DNA of 64,000 nt from Thinopyrum elongatum (Eukaryota; Streptophyta; Magnoliopsida; Poales; Poaceae), in contig CM022299.1 in NCBI GenBank assembly GCA_011799875.1, positions 353,754,526 through 353,818,525 of the forward strand. Direction: 5' to 3'. The position numbers were made by a program, and so were the translations under genes. Shown here one piece after another: positions 23,149 to 34,689 of the stretch. Position 1 is the first letter of the stretch. Each line of letters begins with the position of its first letter. The notes under the pieces were generated by a model. That model was not told where the DNA came from. It saw only the letters and a program-made list of their open reading frames with translations, and did no database searches.

Positions 23149-24369
23149 TTGTATTGAGTTGTCAGCTGAACCTTTTGCTTTATGATGCGGCTCGCTTATA
23201 TACTATGGTGTTTTTATTTTGACTCCTGTGCGGCCGTTTATTATTCTGAAAGTTACCAGTCGTTGGCTTCAGCCCCCAAGTGAATGGTACAAACGGTGTC
23301 TCGTCTCCGCACTATTACCCTTAGTCGACATCTCAGTGCCTGAAGGCGGTAGTGCGTGAGAGGAACTAGGCAATCGGACTATTCGACTTTATTGCTTTCA
23401 CTTAGCCATAGGAGCTTGACGGTGGGAGCTAATGACTAGCCCCCCATGTTTTGTGATGTATGTGGGAGCTAATGACTAGCCCCCCATGTTTTGTGATGTA
23501 CGTGGGAGCCGAAGCATGCCTTTGTAATCACATGGTTTGTGCTAGGACGAACCCTGTGTATGACACGGATAAATCGCCAACGATTTCTTAGTTTAACACT
23601 TGTCATCGGATCGCCAACCAGATCTCGCTTACTATGACGGTCAGTTTTTGGCTTTCTCCCCTGAGGTGCTTAACTAGACTAGCCAGAAGTACAATCACAG
23701 GGGTTCTCCCTTTACCTTCTTAGCCGAACGTGCGGAACATAAGAAGGCAAGCACAGGAGCCGGGCAACCCAACTATTGACCCAACACATAGTTCGGAACT
23801 AATGCATATAGTGAAATATCCGAGACGCTGAACACTTGACGAAAAGTGGTGCCAGAATTAGTACGTAGATCTGATGGGAAGATCAAGCCCTTGGTCAATT
23901 AACCGATTTGTATTTGTTACACAATGTGTGCATGCCTTGCTGTTCGAAGAGCAGGAAAAAAGAGAAAGAGAAGAAAGAGGGCTAGATAATGTGGATGGCC
24001 GAACAACGTAAAAGGTGTTTTTATTTTCCATAAGCTTTGGACGTCTATCCGTACAATTCAAACTGTTGAGGTGTTTATGATAATTAAGAAAAGAAAATTT
24101 TACAGAGAAAGGTTTACACAAGGCCTTGATGTGTGGGTCGAAGCCTCAACTGTACCCTGTTGCACGTCCGTGCCTTTCCTTCTACGAGGTGGAGGGGAGT
24201 GAATTGGACGTCCGTGTAGAATACCGCATGCTGGCGAGGGGTTCCTTCAATAGGGACCTTGAGATGTAGCCTTGCCATCATAGCTTGATGTTGAGCGAGT
24301 CCGGAGTCCTGCCCGTTGTCATCCGAGGACGCGGTGATGCCATAGTTCGGTTGACCCGAACACATGGTG
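23149..24369. other. Gypsy-2 spacer between antisense gene and gag-protease
   Basis: This is noncoding sequence between the convergent genes, where an autonomous element would have pol. It contains a 40-bp unit repeated twice in tandem at 23422-23501. Short ORFs at 23858-24365 have no recognisable domain. Confidence 0.6.
23422..23501 (+). repeat. Two-copy 40-bp tandem repeat
   Basis: The unit beginning GTGGGAGCTAATGACTAGCC occurs at 23422 and 23462, nearly identical, followed by a broken third start (GTGGGAGCC). Confidence 0.9.
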
Positions 24370-25493
24370 TTATGTGTTTAATATAAGCCCCACGGCCGCC
24401 CATGGTATCTTGAGCGCGAAGTTGTGCTGACGAGGCACGTAGAGCGTGGTGAAGGCGGGTGTGACGTGGGGAGTGTATCCATATTTGCGGCGTACGCAGG
24501 CGGGTTCCCATGACGGGGATCGGCCTCGAGCCCGTTTAATTGTATCTCTGGCCTTTACGGCGGACTGATACTTCGGCCCATTGGCGACGGATTGGTCTTC
24601 GGCTGCCAGGGCCGCAGTGTGTTCCTCGGTCCGGAGTGAGCGCTTCGTGTTGCCGTTGATCGTTATGACGCCCGGGGGACCAGGCATCTTCAGCTTGAGG
24701 TATGCGTAATGTGGGACGATGTTGAATTTGGCGAACGCCGTTCGGCCGAGGAGGGCATGGTAGCCACTACGGAATGGGGCAATATCGAAGATTAAGTCTT
24801 CGCTTCAGAAGTTGCCTGGCGAGCCGAATACCACTTCCAAAGTTATCGTGCCTGAGCAGCGGGCCTCTACGCCCGAAATAACCCCCTTGAAGGTGGTGTT
24901 GCTGGGTTTAATCCTTGACAGATCGATCCCCATTTTCCTCACTGTGTCTGCATAAATCAGATTGAGGCTACTGCCTCCGTCCATTAGGACTCTCGTGAGG
25001 TGGTACCCATCGATAATGGGGTCGAGTACCAGGGCGGCTGATCCTCCATGACGATACTGGTCGGATGGTCCCTACGATCGAAGGTGATCAGACAAACTGA
25101 CCAAGGGTTGAACTTCGGCGCTACGGGCTCGATGGCATACACATCCCGCAGCGCGCGCTTCCTCTCCTTCCTTGGTATATGGGTGGCGTAGATCATGTTC
25201 ACCGTCTTGACCTCAGAAGGGAAGGATTTTTGGCCTCCACTGTTTGGCCTGCGGGGCTCCTCGTCGTCCTTGCTTCGTGGGCTTTTGCTTGAGTCTTCGG
25301 CTGTGAGCTTGCCGGCCTGCTTTATCACCCAACAGTTACGGTTGGAGTGGTTGGCGGGCTTTTCGTTGGTGCCATGAATCTCGCAGGGCCTGTCCAGGAT
25401 TGCGTCCAGTTTGGTTGGGCCGTCCTGGTTGCCTTTAGAAGGCTTTTTCCATGACCCGGACTTCAGATTACGGAATCCGGCATTGAGTGCCAT
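24370..25493 (-). pseudogene. Gypsy-2 Gag C-terminus and aspartic protease
   Basis: This minus-strand region follows the Gag core. 25493-24984 encodes a basic linker with a degenerate Cys/His patch (CEIHGTNEKPANHSNRNC). The next reading, toward 24700, has the retropepsin core with MDGGS and LIYADTV (near 24990-24950) and the flap-region text LLGRTAFAKF, with at least one stop near 24806. The last part (24687-24540) ends MPGPPGVITINGNTKRSLRT, after which homology to the polyprotein stops. RT would begin here in a complete element and is missing. Confidence 0.75.
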
Positions 25494-25499
25494 TTCGTC

Positions 25500-27799
25500 C
25501 GCTTCGTCATCGTTGTGACGGTGTTTGTTTTTGTTCCTTCAAGGCTTCTTGTTTCCGTCCCGAACTTCCGAGGTGCCGGGGGTGTCGGGGTTGGTGCTTC
25601 TACGAGCCAGCCAACTGTCCTCTCCGGTGCAGAAACGGGTCATCAGGGAGGTGAGCACCGACATCGTTCTTGGCTTGTCCTGGCCGAGCTGGCGTGCTAG
25701 CCATTCATCCCGAATACTATACTTAAAGGCGGCTATAGCTTCGGCGTCCGGACAGTCAGCGATCTGGTTCTTCTTGGTCAAAAACTGGTTCCAAAATTGT
25801 CGGGCTGACTCGCCAGGCTGCTGGATTACATGGCTCAAGTCATCGGCGTCCGAGGGCCGAACATAAGTGCCCTGAAAGTTAGCTCGGAAAGTGTCCTCGA
25901 GCTCCTCCCAGCATCCTATGGAGTCTTCGGGGAGGCTATTTAACCAATGTCGAGCCGGATCCTTGAGCTTTAATGGTAGGTACTTGATGGTATGAAGGTC
26001 GTCCCCTCGTGCTATGTGAATGTGCAACAGAAAATCTTCGATCCATACTACCGGATATGTTGTCCTGTCATAGGGCTCAATATTTACAGGTTTGAAACCT
26101 TTGGGGAATTGGTGCTGCATCACTCTATCTGTGAAGCAAAGAGGATGAGCGGCGCCCTGATTCGGGCTACGTCACGTCGGAGATCATCTGTCATCCGGGC
26201 TCATTGTAGCTCCCGAGCTCTATCATTTTGTTCTAGCCAGGATTTGTATCCGTCCTGTCTAATAGGAGGATCTCTTTTAGGTCCGTAGATGGACCTTGTT
26301 CGACCTGCCCGAGCGTCCAGGTCACGGCGTAGGTCGTACTCGTAGCCTAGCCGTACTGGTTCCTTGCCTTGACGGCGAGGGTGAGTGGGTGGTTGTTCGG
26401 TTTTATTAGCTATCCGGTCCCGTCCTCGAGGGGGGCGGTCCGGCTGGTCCTCCTGAGTGTGCCTTGCAGGCTCTGGCTCTATGGCCTCGTCATCGAATTG
26501 CGGCAGCAGCCTTCGCTTCGGGTAGCTTTTGGTCTGTTGCTTGTGGTCGTACTCCTCTTCGGCCTCTAGGACTTTAGTCCATCTCTCATTAAGGGTATCC
26601 TGTTCGGATTTTATTTTTTGCCGCTGTTTTTTCAGGCCTCGCGCGGTGGCAATTAACTGCCGTTTAAATCGCTCTTGATCCAGCGGGTCTTTGGGGACGC
26701 TGAAATCCTCGTCGCCCAAGCTGACCTCCTCTTCGGAAGGGGGGAGGTAGTTGCTGTCTTCAGAGTCATCGAGGTATTCAAGATCGAGCGGGTCCTCATG
26801 CTCCTCGTGGTCATTTTATGGTTGTTCGTCAGCACCAGGATCGCCGAGGTTGTTCGCATTGTCCGGGGTGGCATTTTCTCCGGTGTCCGTGTTTCTCGCA
26901 TGGCCTCGGCGTGCCTTGGAGCGGCGACGCTGTCTACGGCGTTTCGGTGGCTCATCGTTGGGCCTGCCGTTATCCTTCTCAGGAGTGTCGTCATCTTCTT
27001 TCGGGGTGTCCACCATGTTGACGTTGTAGGTGGACATGGCCGTCCAGCGGCCAGTGACGGGGGGAGCAGCATCGGTCTTAGCCGTGCCTCCACTATCCTC
27101 GTCCATGTATTCGGCGTTTTCTGAGGTGTAGTCCAACATGTCGGTTAAGTCTTCGACTGTGGCCACTAAGTGGGTGGTGGGTGGGACGTAAAATTCCTTG
27201 AAATCTGCCTCAAGGGGCTGCTGAACGCAAGCCGAGGGTGGGTCCTCCCGAATAGCCATCATCTGGATTCTCTCCAATGCCTCGTTTAATAAGGCGAGGG
27301 TCATCGGACTGGTACGAGGTGGCCGCCGAGGGCCGGTCTCCGACGTAGCGGGGCTAGGCGTGATCTGGGCCCAGGCTGTATCCTGGTCTTCAAGGGCCGA
27401 GTTGACCTCAAGGCCCGGGGTCGGACAGTCATAAGAGACCAAGGACAAGACCTGGTCTTCCAACGTTGTTTGCGTATTGTGGTTTGAAGTCGAATTGTCA
27501 AGAGGGAGTTCAGCCAGGGATGATTCCTGTCTACTGAACGTCGACCCGTCGCTGGGGCTCAAGGCCGGAGGCGTGTCATGAGGAGAGGGTTTGGCCGAGA
27601 GTGACTCTTGGCGTCTGGGCACCGCTTCCGCGTTGAGGCCCGAGGCTGGGTCTTCGGCGGGTATTGCAGGCATGGTCGAAGGGCATTCCTGGCCTCCGGT
27701 AAGGGTGGAGCCGTCCAAGCTCGAGGACGGCTGAAGGATTGAGGCCGATCCATAGATCGGATCGGGGGAAAGCTCCGGAGCGGGCACAGCGGGGCCCAT
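25500..27799 (-). pseudogene. Gypsy-2 Gag
   Basis: The ATG at 27799 begins a Ser/Pro-rich acidic N-terminal region (27799-26816). The next block (26719-26201) holds a coiled segment and an Arg-rich linker. The retrotransposon Gag domain lies at 26123-25600 (PLKLKDPARHWLNSLPEDSI and the following helix-rich region). Stops separate these blocks, for example near 26816, 26201 and 25539. Gag would package the RNA; an element with Gag but no Pol would depend on reverse transcriptase from a relative. Confidence 0.8.
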
Positions 27800-28052
27800 G
27801 GAGTACGGGGAGAGGCTGCGAATCCAACAAAGACCAGATCGCCTCGGGCGTCCGCAACGTACTCCAAGTTGCCGAATAGAATCCGGAGCTCTGGGGAAAA
27901 TTGTTAATTTGGTCTAGATGACCAGTTGGGTTGGCATGCAGCACGATGCTGCCGAATGCGAAGAGTTGGCCGGGGACAAAGAGGTCCCCGGAGCTGACGC
28001 CCTCTCCGATGATAAGGCGAGCCATTGATCCTTCGGCGACCCAACAGCGGAA

Positions 28053-28070
28053 CTCTCAATGAAAGCACCA
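28053..28070 (-). other. Gypsy-2 primer-binding site
   Basis: The minus strand reads TGGTGCTTTCATTGAGAG one base inside the 5' LTR, where a tRNA-primed PBS is expected. Confidence 0.75.
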
Positions 28071-28071
28071 A

Positions 28072-28544
28072 TGTCGGTGTCAAAACCGGCAGATCTCGGG
28101 TAGGGGGTCCCAAGCTGTGGATCTAGGATCAATGGGGAACAAGGGACAATGAACGCGGTGTTTACCCAGGTTCGGGCCCTGTCGAAGAGGTAAAACCCTA
28201 TGTCCTGCTTGATTGTATTTGATGTGTATGATATGGTTACAGAGTCGATCTACCACGAGATCAGGCGAGCTAAACCCTAGGTTGATGGGGTGATGGATGT
28301 TGCTCTAGCCCTAAAGACTAAAAACCTTTGGTTTATATAGACACCAGTAGGGTTAGGGTTACATGTGATCGGCTACAATAAAGGATATATCACGCTAATC
28401 TTGACTTGGAGGGCACACCACGACTCCGAAGATCTCCTGTCTGGTCACGGGTCCGCCCTCTAGCTTGGCCCCATAGTAGCCATCAGTCCGGCCAATATGT
28501 AGTAGGTCGACGGCCCAAGGACCCCTTAGTCCAGGACTCCCTCA
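28072..28544 (-). repeat. Gypsy-2 5' LTR with TATA box
   Basis: It begins TGTCGGTGTCAAAACCGG and ends CAGGACTCCCTCA. A minus-strand TATA (CTATATAAAC, about 28331-28340) is oriented toward gag. Confidence 0.95.
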
Positions 28545-28843
28545 ATGGCCTCTAGCCATTTGTCAGAATCTGGTCTCATCATAGCTTCTTCATAGTTCGT
28601 AGGTTCGCCGTTGTCTAACAACATGACTTCCAGGACAGGATTACCGTACCACTCTGGTGCGGTACGTGCTCTGGTCGATCTACGAGGTTCAGTAGTAACT
28701 TGATTTGAAGTTTCATGATCATTATCATTAGCTTCCTCTTCGGTTAGTGTAGGCATCACGAGAAGGATTTTCTCTGATGTGCTATTTTCCAATTCGAGCG
28801 AAGGTACAACTACCTCATCAAGTTCTACTTTCCTCCCACTCAC
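28545..28843 (-). pseudogene. Copia polyprotein segment just upstream of the Gypsy-2 insertion
   Basis: This stretch runs from the integrase-RT linker (Ser/Glu/Thr-rich, RRSTRARTAPEWYG) to PDSDKWLEA, the start of the Copia RT domain. The reading resumes at 18862 after Gypsy-2. It is one base out of frame with the integrase ORF because of a slip in a short A-run near 28940. Confidence 0.9.
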
Positions 28844-28866
28844 TTCTTTCGAGAGAAACTCCTTCT

Positions 28867-30051
28867 CTAGAAAGGACCCATTCTTGGCAACAAAGATCTT
28901 GCCTTTGGATCTGTGGTAGAAGGTATACCCAATAGTTTTTTAGGGTACCCTATGAAGACACACTTCTCCGCTTCGGGTTCGAGCTTATCAGGCTGAAGCC
29001 TTTTGACATAAGCGTCACATCCCCAAACTTTAAGAAACGATAGCTTAAGTTTATTGCCAAACCATAGTTCATATGGTGTCGTCTCAACGGATTTAGACGG
29101 TGCCCTATTTAATGTGAATGCGGCTCTCTCTAATGCATAACCCCAAAATGATAAAGGCAAATCGGTAAGAGACATCATAGAATGCACCATATCTAATAAA
29201 GTATGGTTACAATGTTCGGACACACCATTACACTGTGGTGTTCCAGGTTGCGTGAGTTGTGATACAATTCCACATTGTCTTAAATGAAGGCCAAACTCGT
29301 AACTCAAATATTCGCCTCTGCGGTCAGATCATAGAAATTTTATTTTGTTGTTACGATGATTTTCCACTTCACTCTGAAATTCTTTGAACTTTTCAAATGT
29401 TTCAGACTTGTGTTTCATCAAGTAGATATACTCATACCTACTCAAATCATCTGTGAAGATTAGAAAATAACGATACCCCCCGACTGCCTCAACACTCATC
29501 GGACTGCATACATTGGTATGTATTATTTCCAAAAAGTCATTAGCTCGCTCCATTGTTCCGGAGAACGGAGTTTTAGTCATCTTACCCATGAGGCATGGTT
29601 CACAAGTATCAAATGATTCATAATCAAGTGATTCCAAAAGTCCATCCGCATGGAGTTTCTTCATGCGCTTTACACCAATATGACCTAAACGGCAATGCCA
29701 CAAGTATGTTGCACTATCATTATCAACTTTGCATCTTTTGGCATCAATATTATGAATATGTGTATCACTATGATCGAGATTCAACAAGAATAGACCACTC
29801 ATTAAAGGCACATGACCATAAAAGATATTACTCATATAAATAGAACAACCATTACTCTCTGACTTAAATGAATAGCCGTCTCGCAATAAACAAGATCTAG
29901 ATATAATGTTCATGCTCAACGCTGGCACCAAATAACAATTATTGAGGTCTAAAACTAATCCCGAAGGTAGATGTAGAGGTAGCGTGCCGACGACGATTAC
30001 ATCAACCTTGGAACCATTCCCGACGCGCATCGTCACCTCGTCCTTAGCCAA
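28867..30051 (-). pseudogene. Copia integrase
   Basis: The GAG-pre-integrase region carries the HHCC zinc motif (HCRLGH and CEPCLMGK, about 29700-29590). The catalytic core follows, with D in HTNVCSPM (weak), D in SDRRGEY and the region near GVSEHCNHTLLD, where the usual E of the DDE triad falls. A TAG at 29329-29331 interrupts the same frame. A one-base insertion in a run of A near 28940 shifts it afterwards. Confidence 0.9.
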
Positions 30052-30072
30052 TCTTCGTTTATTCCGCAGCTC

Positions 30073-31014
30073 CTATTTCAAGTTACAAATATGAGCAACC
30101 GAACCAGTATCAAATATCCAGGCGCTACTACGAGCATTGGTAAGGAACACATCAATAACATGTATATCAAATATACGTTTGTTCACTTTGCCATCCTTCT
30201 TATATACCAGGTATTTGGGGCAGTTCCACTTCCAGTGACCATTTCCTTTGCAGTAGAAGCACTCAGTTTTAGGCTTGGGTTCAGCTTTGGGCTTCTTCAC
30301 GGGAGCGGCAACTTGCTTGCCATTCTTCTTGAAGTTCCCTTTCTTTCCCCTGCCCTTTTTCTTGAAACTAGTGGTCTTGTTAACCATCAACACTTGATGC
30401 TCTTTCTTGATTTCTACCTCTGCCGATTTCAGCGTAGCGAAGAGCTAGGGAATCATTTTCGTCATCCCTTGCATATTATTGTTCATCACGAAGCCTTTGT
30501 AGCTTGGTGGCAGTGACTGAAGAACTCTGTCAGTAACACTCTCAACTGGAAGATCAATTCCCAGCAGAGTCAAGTGGTTATGATACCCAGACATTTTGAG
30601 TATGTGTTCACTCACAGAATTGTTCTCCTCCATCTTACAGCTATAGAACTTGTTGGAGACTTCATCTCTCTCAACCCAGTCATTAACTTGAAATATCAAC
30701 TTCAGCTCTTGGAACATCTCATATGCTCCATGGTGTTCAAAAAGTCTTTGAAGTCCCGGTTCTAAGCCGTAAAGCATGGCACACTGAACTATCGAATAGT
30801 CATCAGATCGAGCCTGCCAGACGTTCATAACATCTGCATCAGCTCCTGCAGCAGGTCTGTCACCTAGCGGCGCATCAAGGACATAATTCTTCTATGCAGC
30901 AATGAGGATAATCCTCAAGTTATGGACCCAGTCCGTGTAGTTGCTACCATCATCTTTCAACATAGCTTTCTCTAGGAACGCATTAAAATTCAAGGGAACA
31001 GTAGCACGGGCCAT
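30073..31014 (-). pseudogene. Copia Gag with CCHC knuckle and protease
   Basis: The start is the ATG at 31014 (MARATVPLNF). The Gag helical domain spans 30990-30450. A CCHC knuckle (CFYCKGNGHWKWNC) is at about 30270-30230, and the aspartic protease motif DTG in WIFDTGSVAHIC at about 30110. The frame is single but interrupted by TAG at 30892-30894, 30445-30447 and 30073-30075. Without those stops Gag, protease and integrase would form one polyprotein, as is usual for Copia. Confidence 0.9.
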
Positions 31015-32259
31015 TTATCTACAACATAGATTTGCAAATACTATCAGGAATAAGTTCATGATAAATTAAGTTCAATTAATCAAATTACTAATGAAATCTC
31101 ACTTAAATTAACATCCCTCAAGTTATCTAAGTGATACATGATCCAAATCAACTAACCCATGTCTGATCATCACGTGAGATGGGGTAGTCATCAATGGTGA
31201 ACATCTCCATGTTGATCATATCTACTATATGACTCATGTTTGACCTTTCGGTCTCCAGTGTTCCGAGACCATGTCTGTACATGCTAGGCTCGTCAAGTTT
31301 AACCCAAGTATTCTGCTTGTGCAAAACTGGCTTACACCCATTGTATATGAACGTAGAGTCTATCACACCCGATCATCACAAGGTGCTTCGAAATGACGAA
31401 CTTTAGCAATGGTCCATACTCGGGGAGAACACTTCTATCTTGAAATTAAGTGAAGGGATCATCTTATAATGCTACCATCATTCTAAGCAAAATAAGATGC
31501 ATAAAGGATAAACATCACATGCAATCAAAATATGTGACATGATATGGCCATCATCATCTTGTGCTTTTGATCTAGCATCGGCATGATCTCCATCATCACC
31601 GGCGTGACACCTTGATCTCCATCGTTGCGTCAGGGTCGTCTCGCCAACTATTGCTTCTACAACTATTGCTAACGCAGAGCGATAAAGTAAAGCAATTACA
31701 TGGCGCTTAGTGATTGACACACAGGTCATACAATAATTAAAGACAACCCTAAGGCTCCTGCCGGTTGTTGTACTCGTCGACATGCAAGTCGTGAACTTAT
31801 TACAAAACATGATCATCTCATACATCAACATATATCAAATCACGTCTTGACCATATCACATCACAACATACCCTGCAAAAACAAGTTAGACGTCCTCTAC
31901 TTTGTTGTTGCAAGTTTTACGTGGCTGCTATGGGCAACTAGCAAGAACCGTTCTTACCTACGCAAAACCACAATGGTGATTATCAAGTTGCTATTTAACC
32001 TTCTGCAAGGACCACCGTAGTCAAATCCGATTCAACTAAAGTAGGAGAAACAGACACCCGCCAGCCACCTTTATGCAAAACAAGTTGCATGTCAGTCGAT
32101 GGAACCGGTCTCATGTGCGTGGACATGTAAGGTTGGTCTGGGCTACTTCATCCCACAATGCCGCCGAATCAAAATAAGACATTGGTGGGAAGCAATATGA
32201 ACCTCACCGCCCACAGCTCCTTTGTGTTCTACTCATGCATATCATCTACGCATATACCT
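31015..32259 (-). other. Copia 5' leader
   Basis: This is about 1.2 kb of untranslated sequence between the PBS and gag. Long leaders are usual in BARE1-type elements. The short ORFs at 31148-31831 have no domain. Confidence 0.75.
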
Positions 32260-32274
32260 GGCTCATGATGCCAC
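32260..32274 (-). other. Copia primer-binding site (initiator tRNA-Met type)
   Basis: The minus strand reads GTGGCATCATGAGCC directly after the LTR end CCCCAACA. It is a mutated form of TGGTATCAGAGCC, the tRNA-Met-matching PBS of this family. Confidence 0.8.
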
Positions 32275-33962
32275 TGTTGGGGAACGTTGCATGGAAAACA
32301 AAAAAATTCTACACACACGCAAGATCTATCCAAGGAGATGCATAGCTACGAGAGGGGGAGAGCATCTACATACCCTTGTAGATCGCTAAGCGGAAGCATT
32401 TATCAACGCGGTTGATGTAGTCGTACACCTTCATGATCTGTCCCGATCAAGTACCGAACATACGGCACCTCCGCGTTAAGCACGCGTTCAGCTTGATGAC
32501 GTCCTCGCCTTCTCGATCCAGCAAGAGAGGCGAAGTAGTAGATGAGTTTCGGCAGCACGACAATGTGGTGACGGTGGTGGTGAAGAACAATCTCTGCAGG
32601 GCTTCGCCAAGCACAACAGAAACTATGATGGAGGATAAACTAGAGGGGGCGGGGTTGCCAGCACACGGCTTGGTGAATCTTGCTGTGTTCCGGGTGCTAG
32701 CCCTGCCTCTCTATTTATATGTTGAGCCCTGGGGTCGTTTCTTGGAGAAAGAGCCTCCTCAAAGTGGGTTTGGCACGCAAGGCAAGAGTCCTTCTCGGAC
32801 TCCAGGACCAGACGCCAGGGTCCTCGGCGTCTGGCCCCTGGCCTCCGCAAAACTTCCTTTTGCACCTTCCTAAATCCCCGTGGGCTTTACCCCTTGGCCC
32901 AAATAAAGTGTTCTCGCACCAGAACATTTCGGGAAACATCCAAAACCCCTTCCGGTGAATTAGGAACCCTTCCGGAGACCAAACACTATTATCCCATATA
33001 TCAATCTTTACTTCCGGACCATTCCGAAGCTCCTCGTCATGTCCGTGATCTCATCCAGGACTCCGAACAACATTCGGTCACCAACATACATAACTCATAT
33101 AATACTATATCGTCAAGGAACATTAAGCGTGCCGACCCTACGGGTTCGAGAATGATGTAGACATGACCTAGATGTCTCTCCGGTCAATAACCAATAGTGG
33201 CACCTGGATGCCCATATTGGTTCCTACATATTCTACGAAGATCTTTATCGGTCGAACCTTTATGACAACATACATAGTTCCCTTTGTCCATCGATATGTT
33301 ACTTGCCCGAGATTCGATTGTCGGTATCTTCATACCTAGTTCAATCTCATTACCGATAAGTCTCTTTACTCGTTCTGTAATACATCATCCCATAACTAAC
33401 TCCTTAGTCAATTTGCTTGCAAGCTTCTTGTGATGCTGTATTACCGAGAGGGCCCAGAGATACCTCTCCGTCATACGGAGTGACAAATCCCAATCTCGAT
33501 TCATGCCAACTCAATAGACACCTTCGGAGATACCTGTAGAGCATCTTTATGATCACCCAGTTACGCTGTGATGTTTGATAGCACACAAGGTATTCCTCCG
33601 GTATCCGGGAGTTGCATGATCTCATGGTCGAAGGAATATGTATTTGACATTTAAGAAAGCAGTAGCAATAAACTGAACGATCATATGCTATGCTAACGGA
33701 TGGGTCTTGTCCATCACATCATTCTCCTAATGATGTGATCCCATTATCAAGTGACAACACATGTCTATGGTTAGGAAACCTTATCCATCTTTTGATTAAC
33801 GAGCTAGTCTAGTAGAGGCTTACTAGGGACACAGTTATGTATCCACACATGTATTTAAGTTTCCGATCAATACAATTCTAGCATGAATAATAAACCTTTA
33901 TCATGATTAAGGAAATATAATAATAACCACTTTATTATTGCCTTTAGGGCATATTTCCAACA
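32275..33962 (-). repeat. Copia 5' LTR, full length
   Basis: It is 1688 bp, starting TGTTGGGGAACG and ending TATTTCCAACA on the plus strand, close to the usual 1.7-1.8 kb of the family. It carries the segment (about 32855-33605) that the 3' LTR has lost. Confidence 0.95.
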
Positions 33963-34322
33963 ATAGGATCTTCAGGCATATCAACTATAACAAGATCAAT
34001 CATGACATGGCAATAATTTGTTTGAACTATAACTCAATGCTTAATGTCTACTGCACGAGTAAAAGTAGAATTAGCCATATTCAATATAATCTCAGTAGTA
34101 GCATAAGGACCTAGATTAAGACTTCATAAACAGACTTAGGAATAGTGGAAACATTATCCCCTAGATCACATAAGGCACTGGATTTATTCAATCCAATCTC
34201 AATCTCTATAGTTGGTTCGAAAGCATCTTCTTGCTTAGCTAGTAACTTACTGTAAAGCTTCTTTCTTTCATCATCTAACTCACTTACCTTGGCTGCAACT
34301 TGCTCAACAAAGACATGATATG
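33963..34322 (-). pseudogene. Gypsy gag-protease fragment, upstream half
   Basis: The minus-strand frame reads VEQVAAKVSELDDERKKLYS and then SALCDLGDNVSTIPKSVY, the protease active-site region of a Gypsy Gag-Pro (usual form CDLGAS; here CDLGDN). It stops at about 34111. The fragment joins 16110-16617 across the Copia insertion and is cut on its right by the CACTA-like terminus at 34323. Confidence 0.75.
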
Positions 34323-34689
34323 CACTACAAAAAAGACACATCTGTGACATTTAGGCCCGAATGAATTTTTTTCTGTCATGGTTATGACACTTCTATGACG
34401 ATAATTTTGACAAAAACACGTATCATCATAGATGTGGTGGGCTCCTACTTCTATGATAAAAAATCATGACAGAAAATAGGCTTTTCATCCTCGGCGGGCC
34501 GGGGATGCACCTGCATGACATTCTTTGGGTCGTCCATGACATAAAAAATCGTGGTAGAAGTGAGGGCGAGGAAATTTTCGCGGAGTTCCCGGTTACGGTG
34601 GGTGGTTGGGCCGAGCGATTCAGTGTGGTTTGTGTGTTTCTCTCTCGTACGCGTGTGTGGTGCGAGCCGTGTTTGCTATAACTGAACCC

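Larger units (their letters stand above)
18863..28544 (-). mobile_element. Gypsy-2: non-autonomous gag-only Tat-type element, TSD ATGGA/ATGGC
   Basis: LTRs lie at 18863-19336 and 28072-28544; the flanks are ATGGA (18858-18862) and ATGGC (28545-28549), so one TSD base has changed. The PBS lies next to the right LTR and the PPT next to the left one, giving minus orientation. Gag and protease are present on the minus strand and a multi-exon antisense gene on the plus strand; RT, RNase H and integrase are absent. About 30 differences over 473 bp of LTR (about 6%) suggest an age of two to three million years at the usual grass rate of 1.3e-8. It inserted in the Copia RT codon region for EAM. Confidence 0.93.
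16618..33962 (-). mobile_element. BARE1/WIS/Angela-like Copia element, TSD ATAGG
   Basis: The element lies on the minus strand with its 5' LTR at 32275-33962 and 3' LTR at 16618-17550. Both LTRs begin TGTTGGGGAACGTTGCATGG and end TATTTCCAACA on the plus strand, which is the BARE1/WIS/Angela signature. ATAGG flanks it at 16613-16617 and 33963-33967. Gypsy-2 sits inside its RT gene. By hand I count about 39 differences over some 570 aligned LTR bases (about 7%), a little more than between the Gypsy-2 LTRs, as expected for the older host. Stops and frameshifts in gag, integrase and RT make it dead. Confidence 0.95.
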
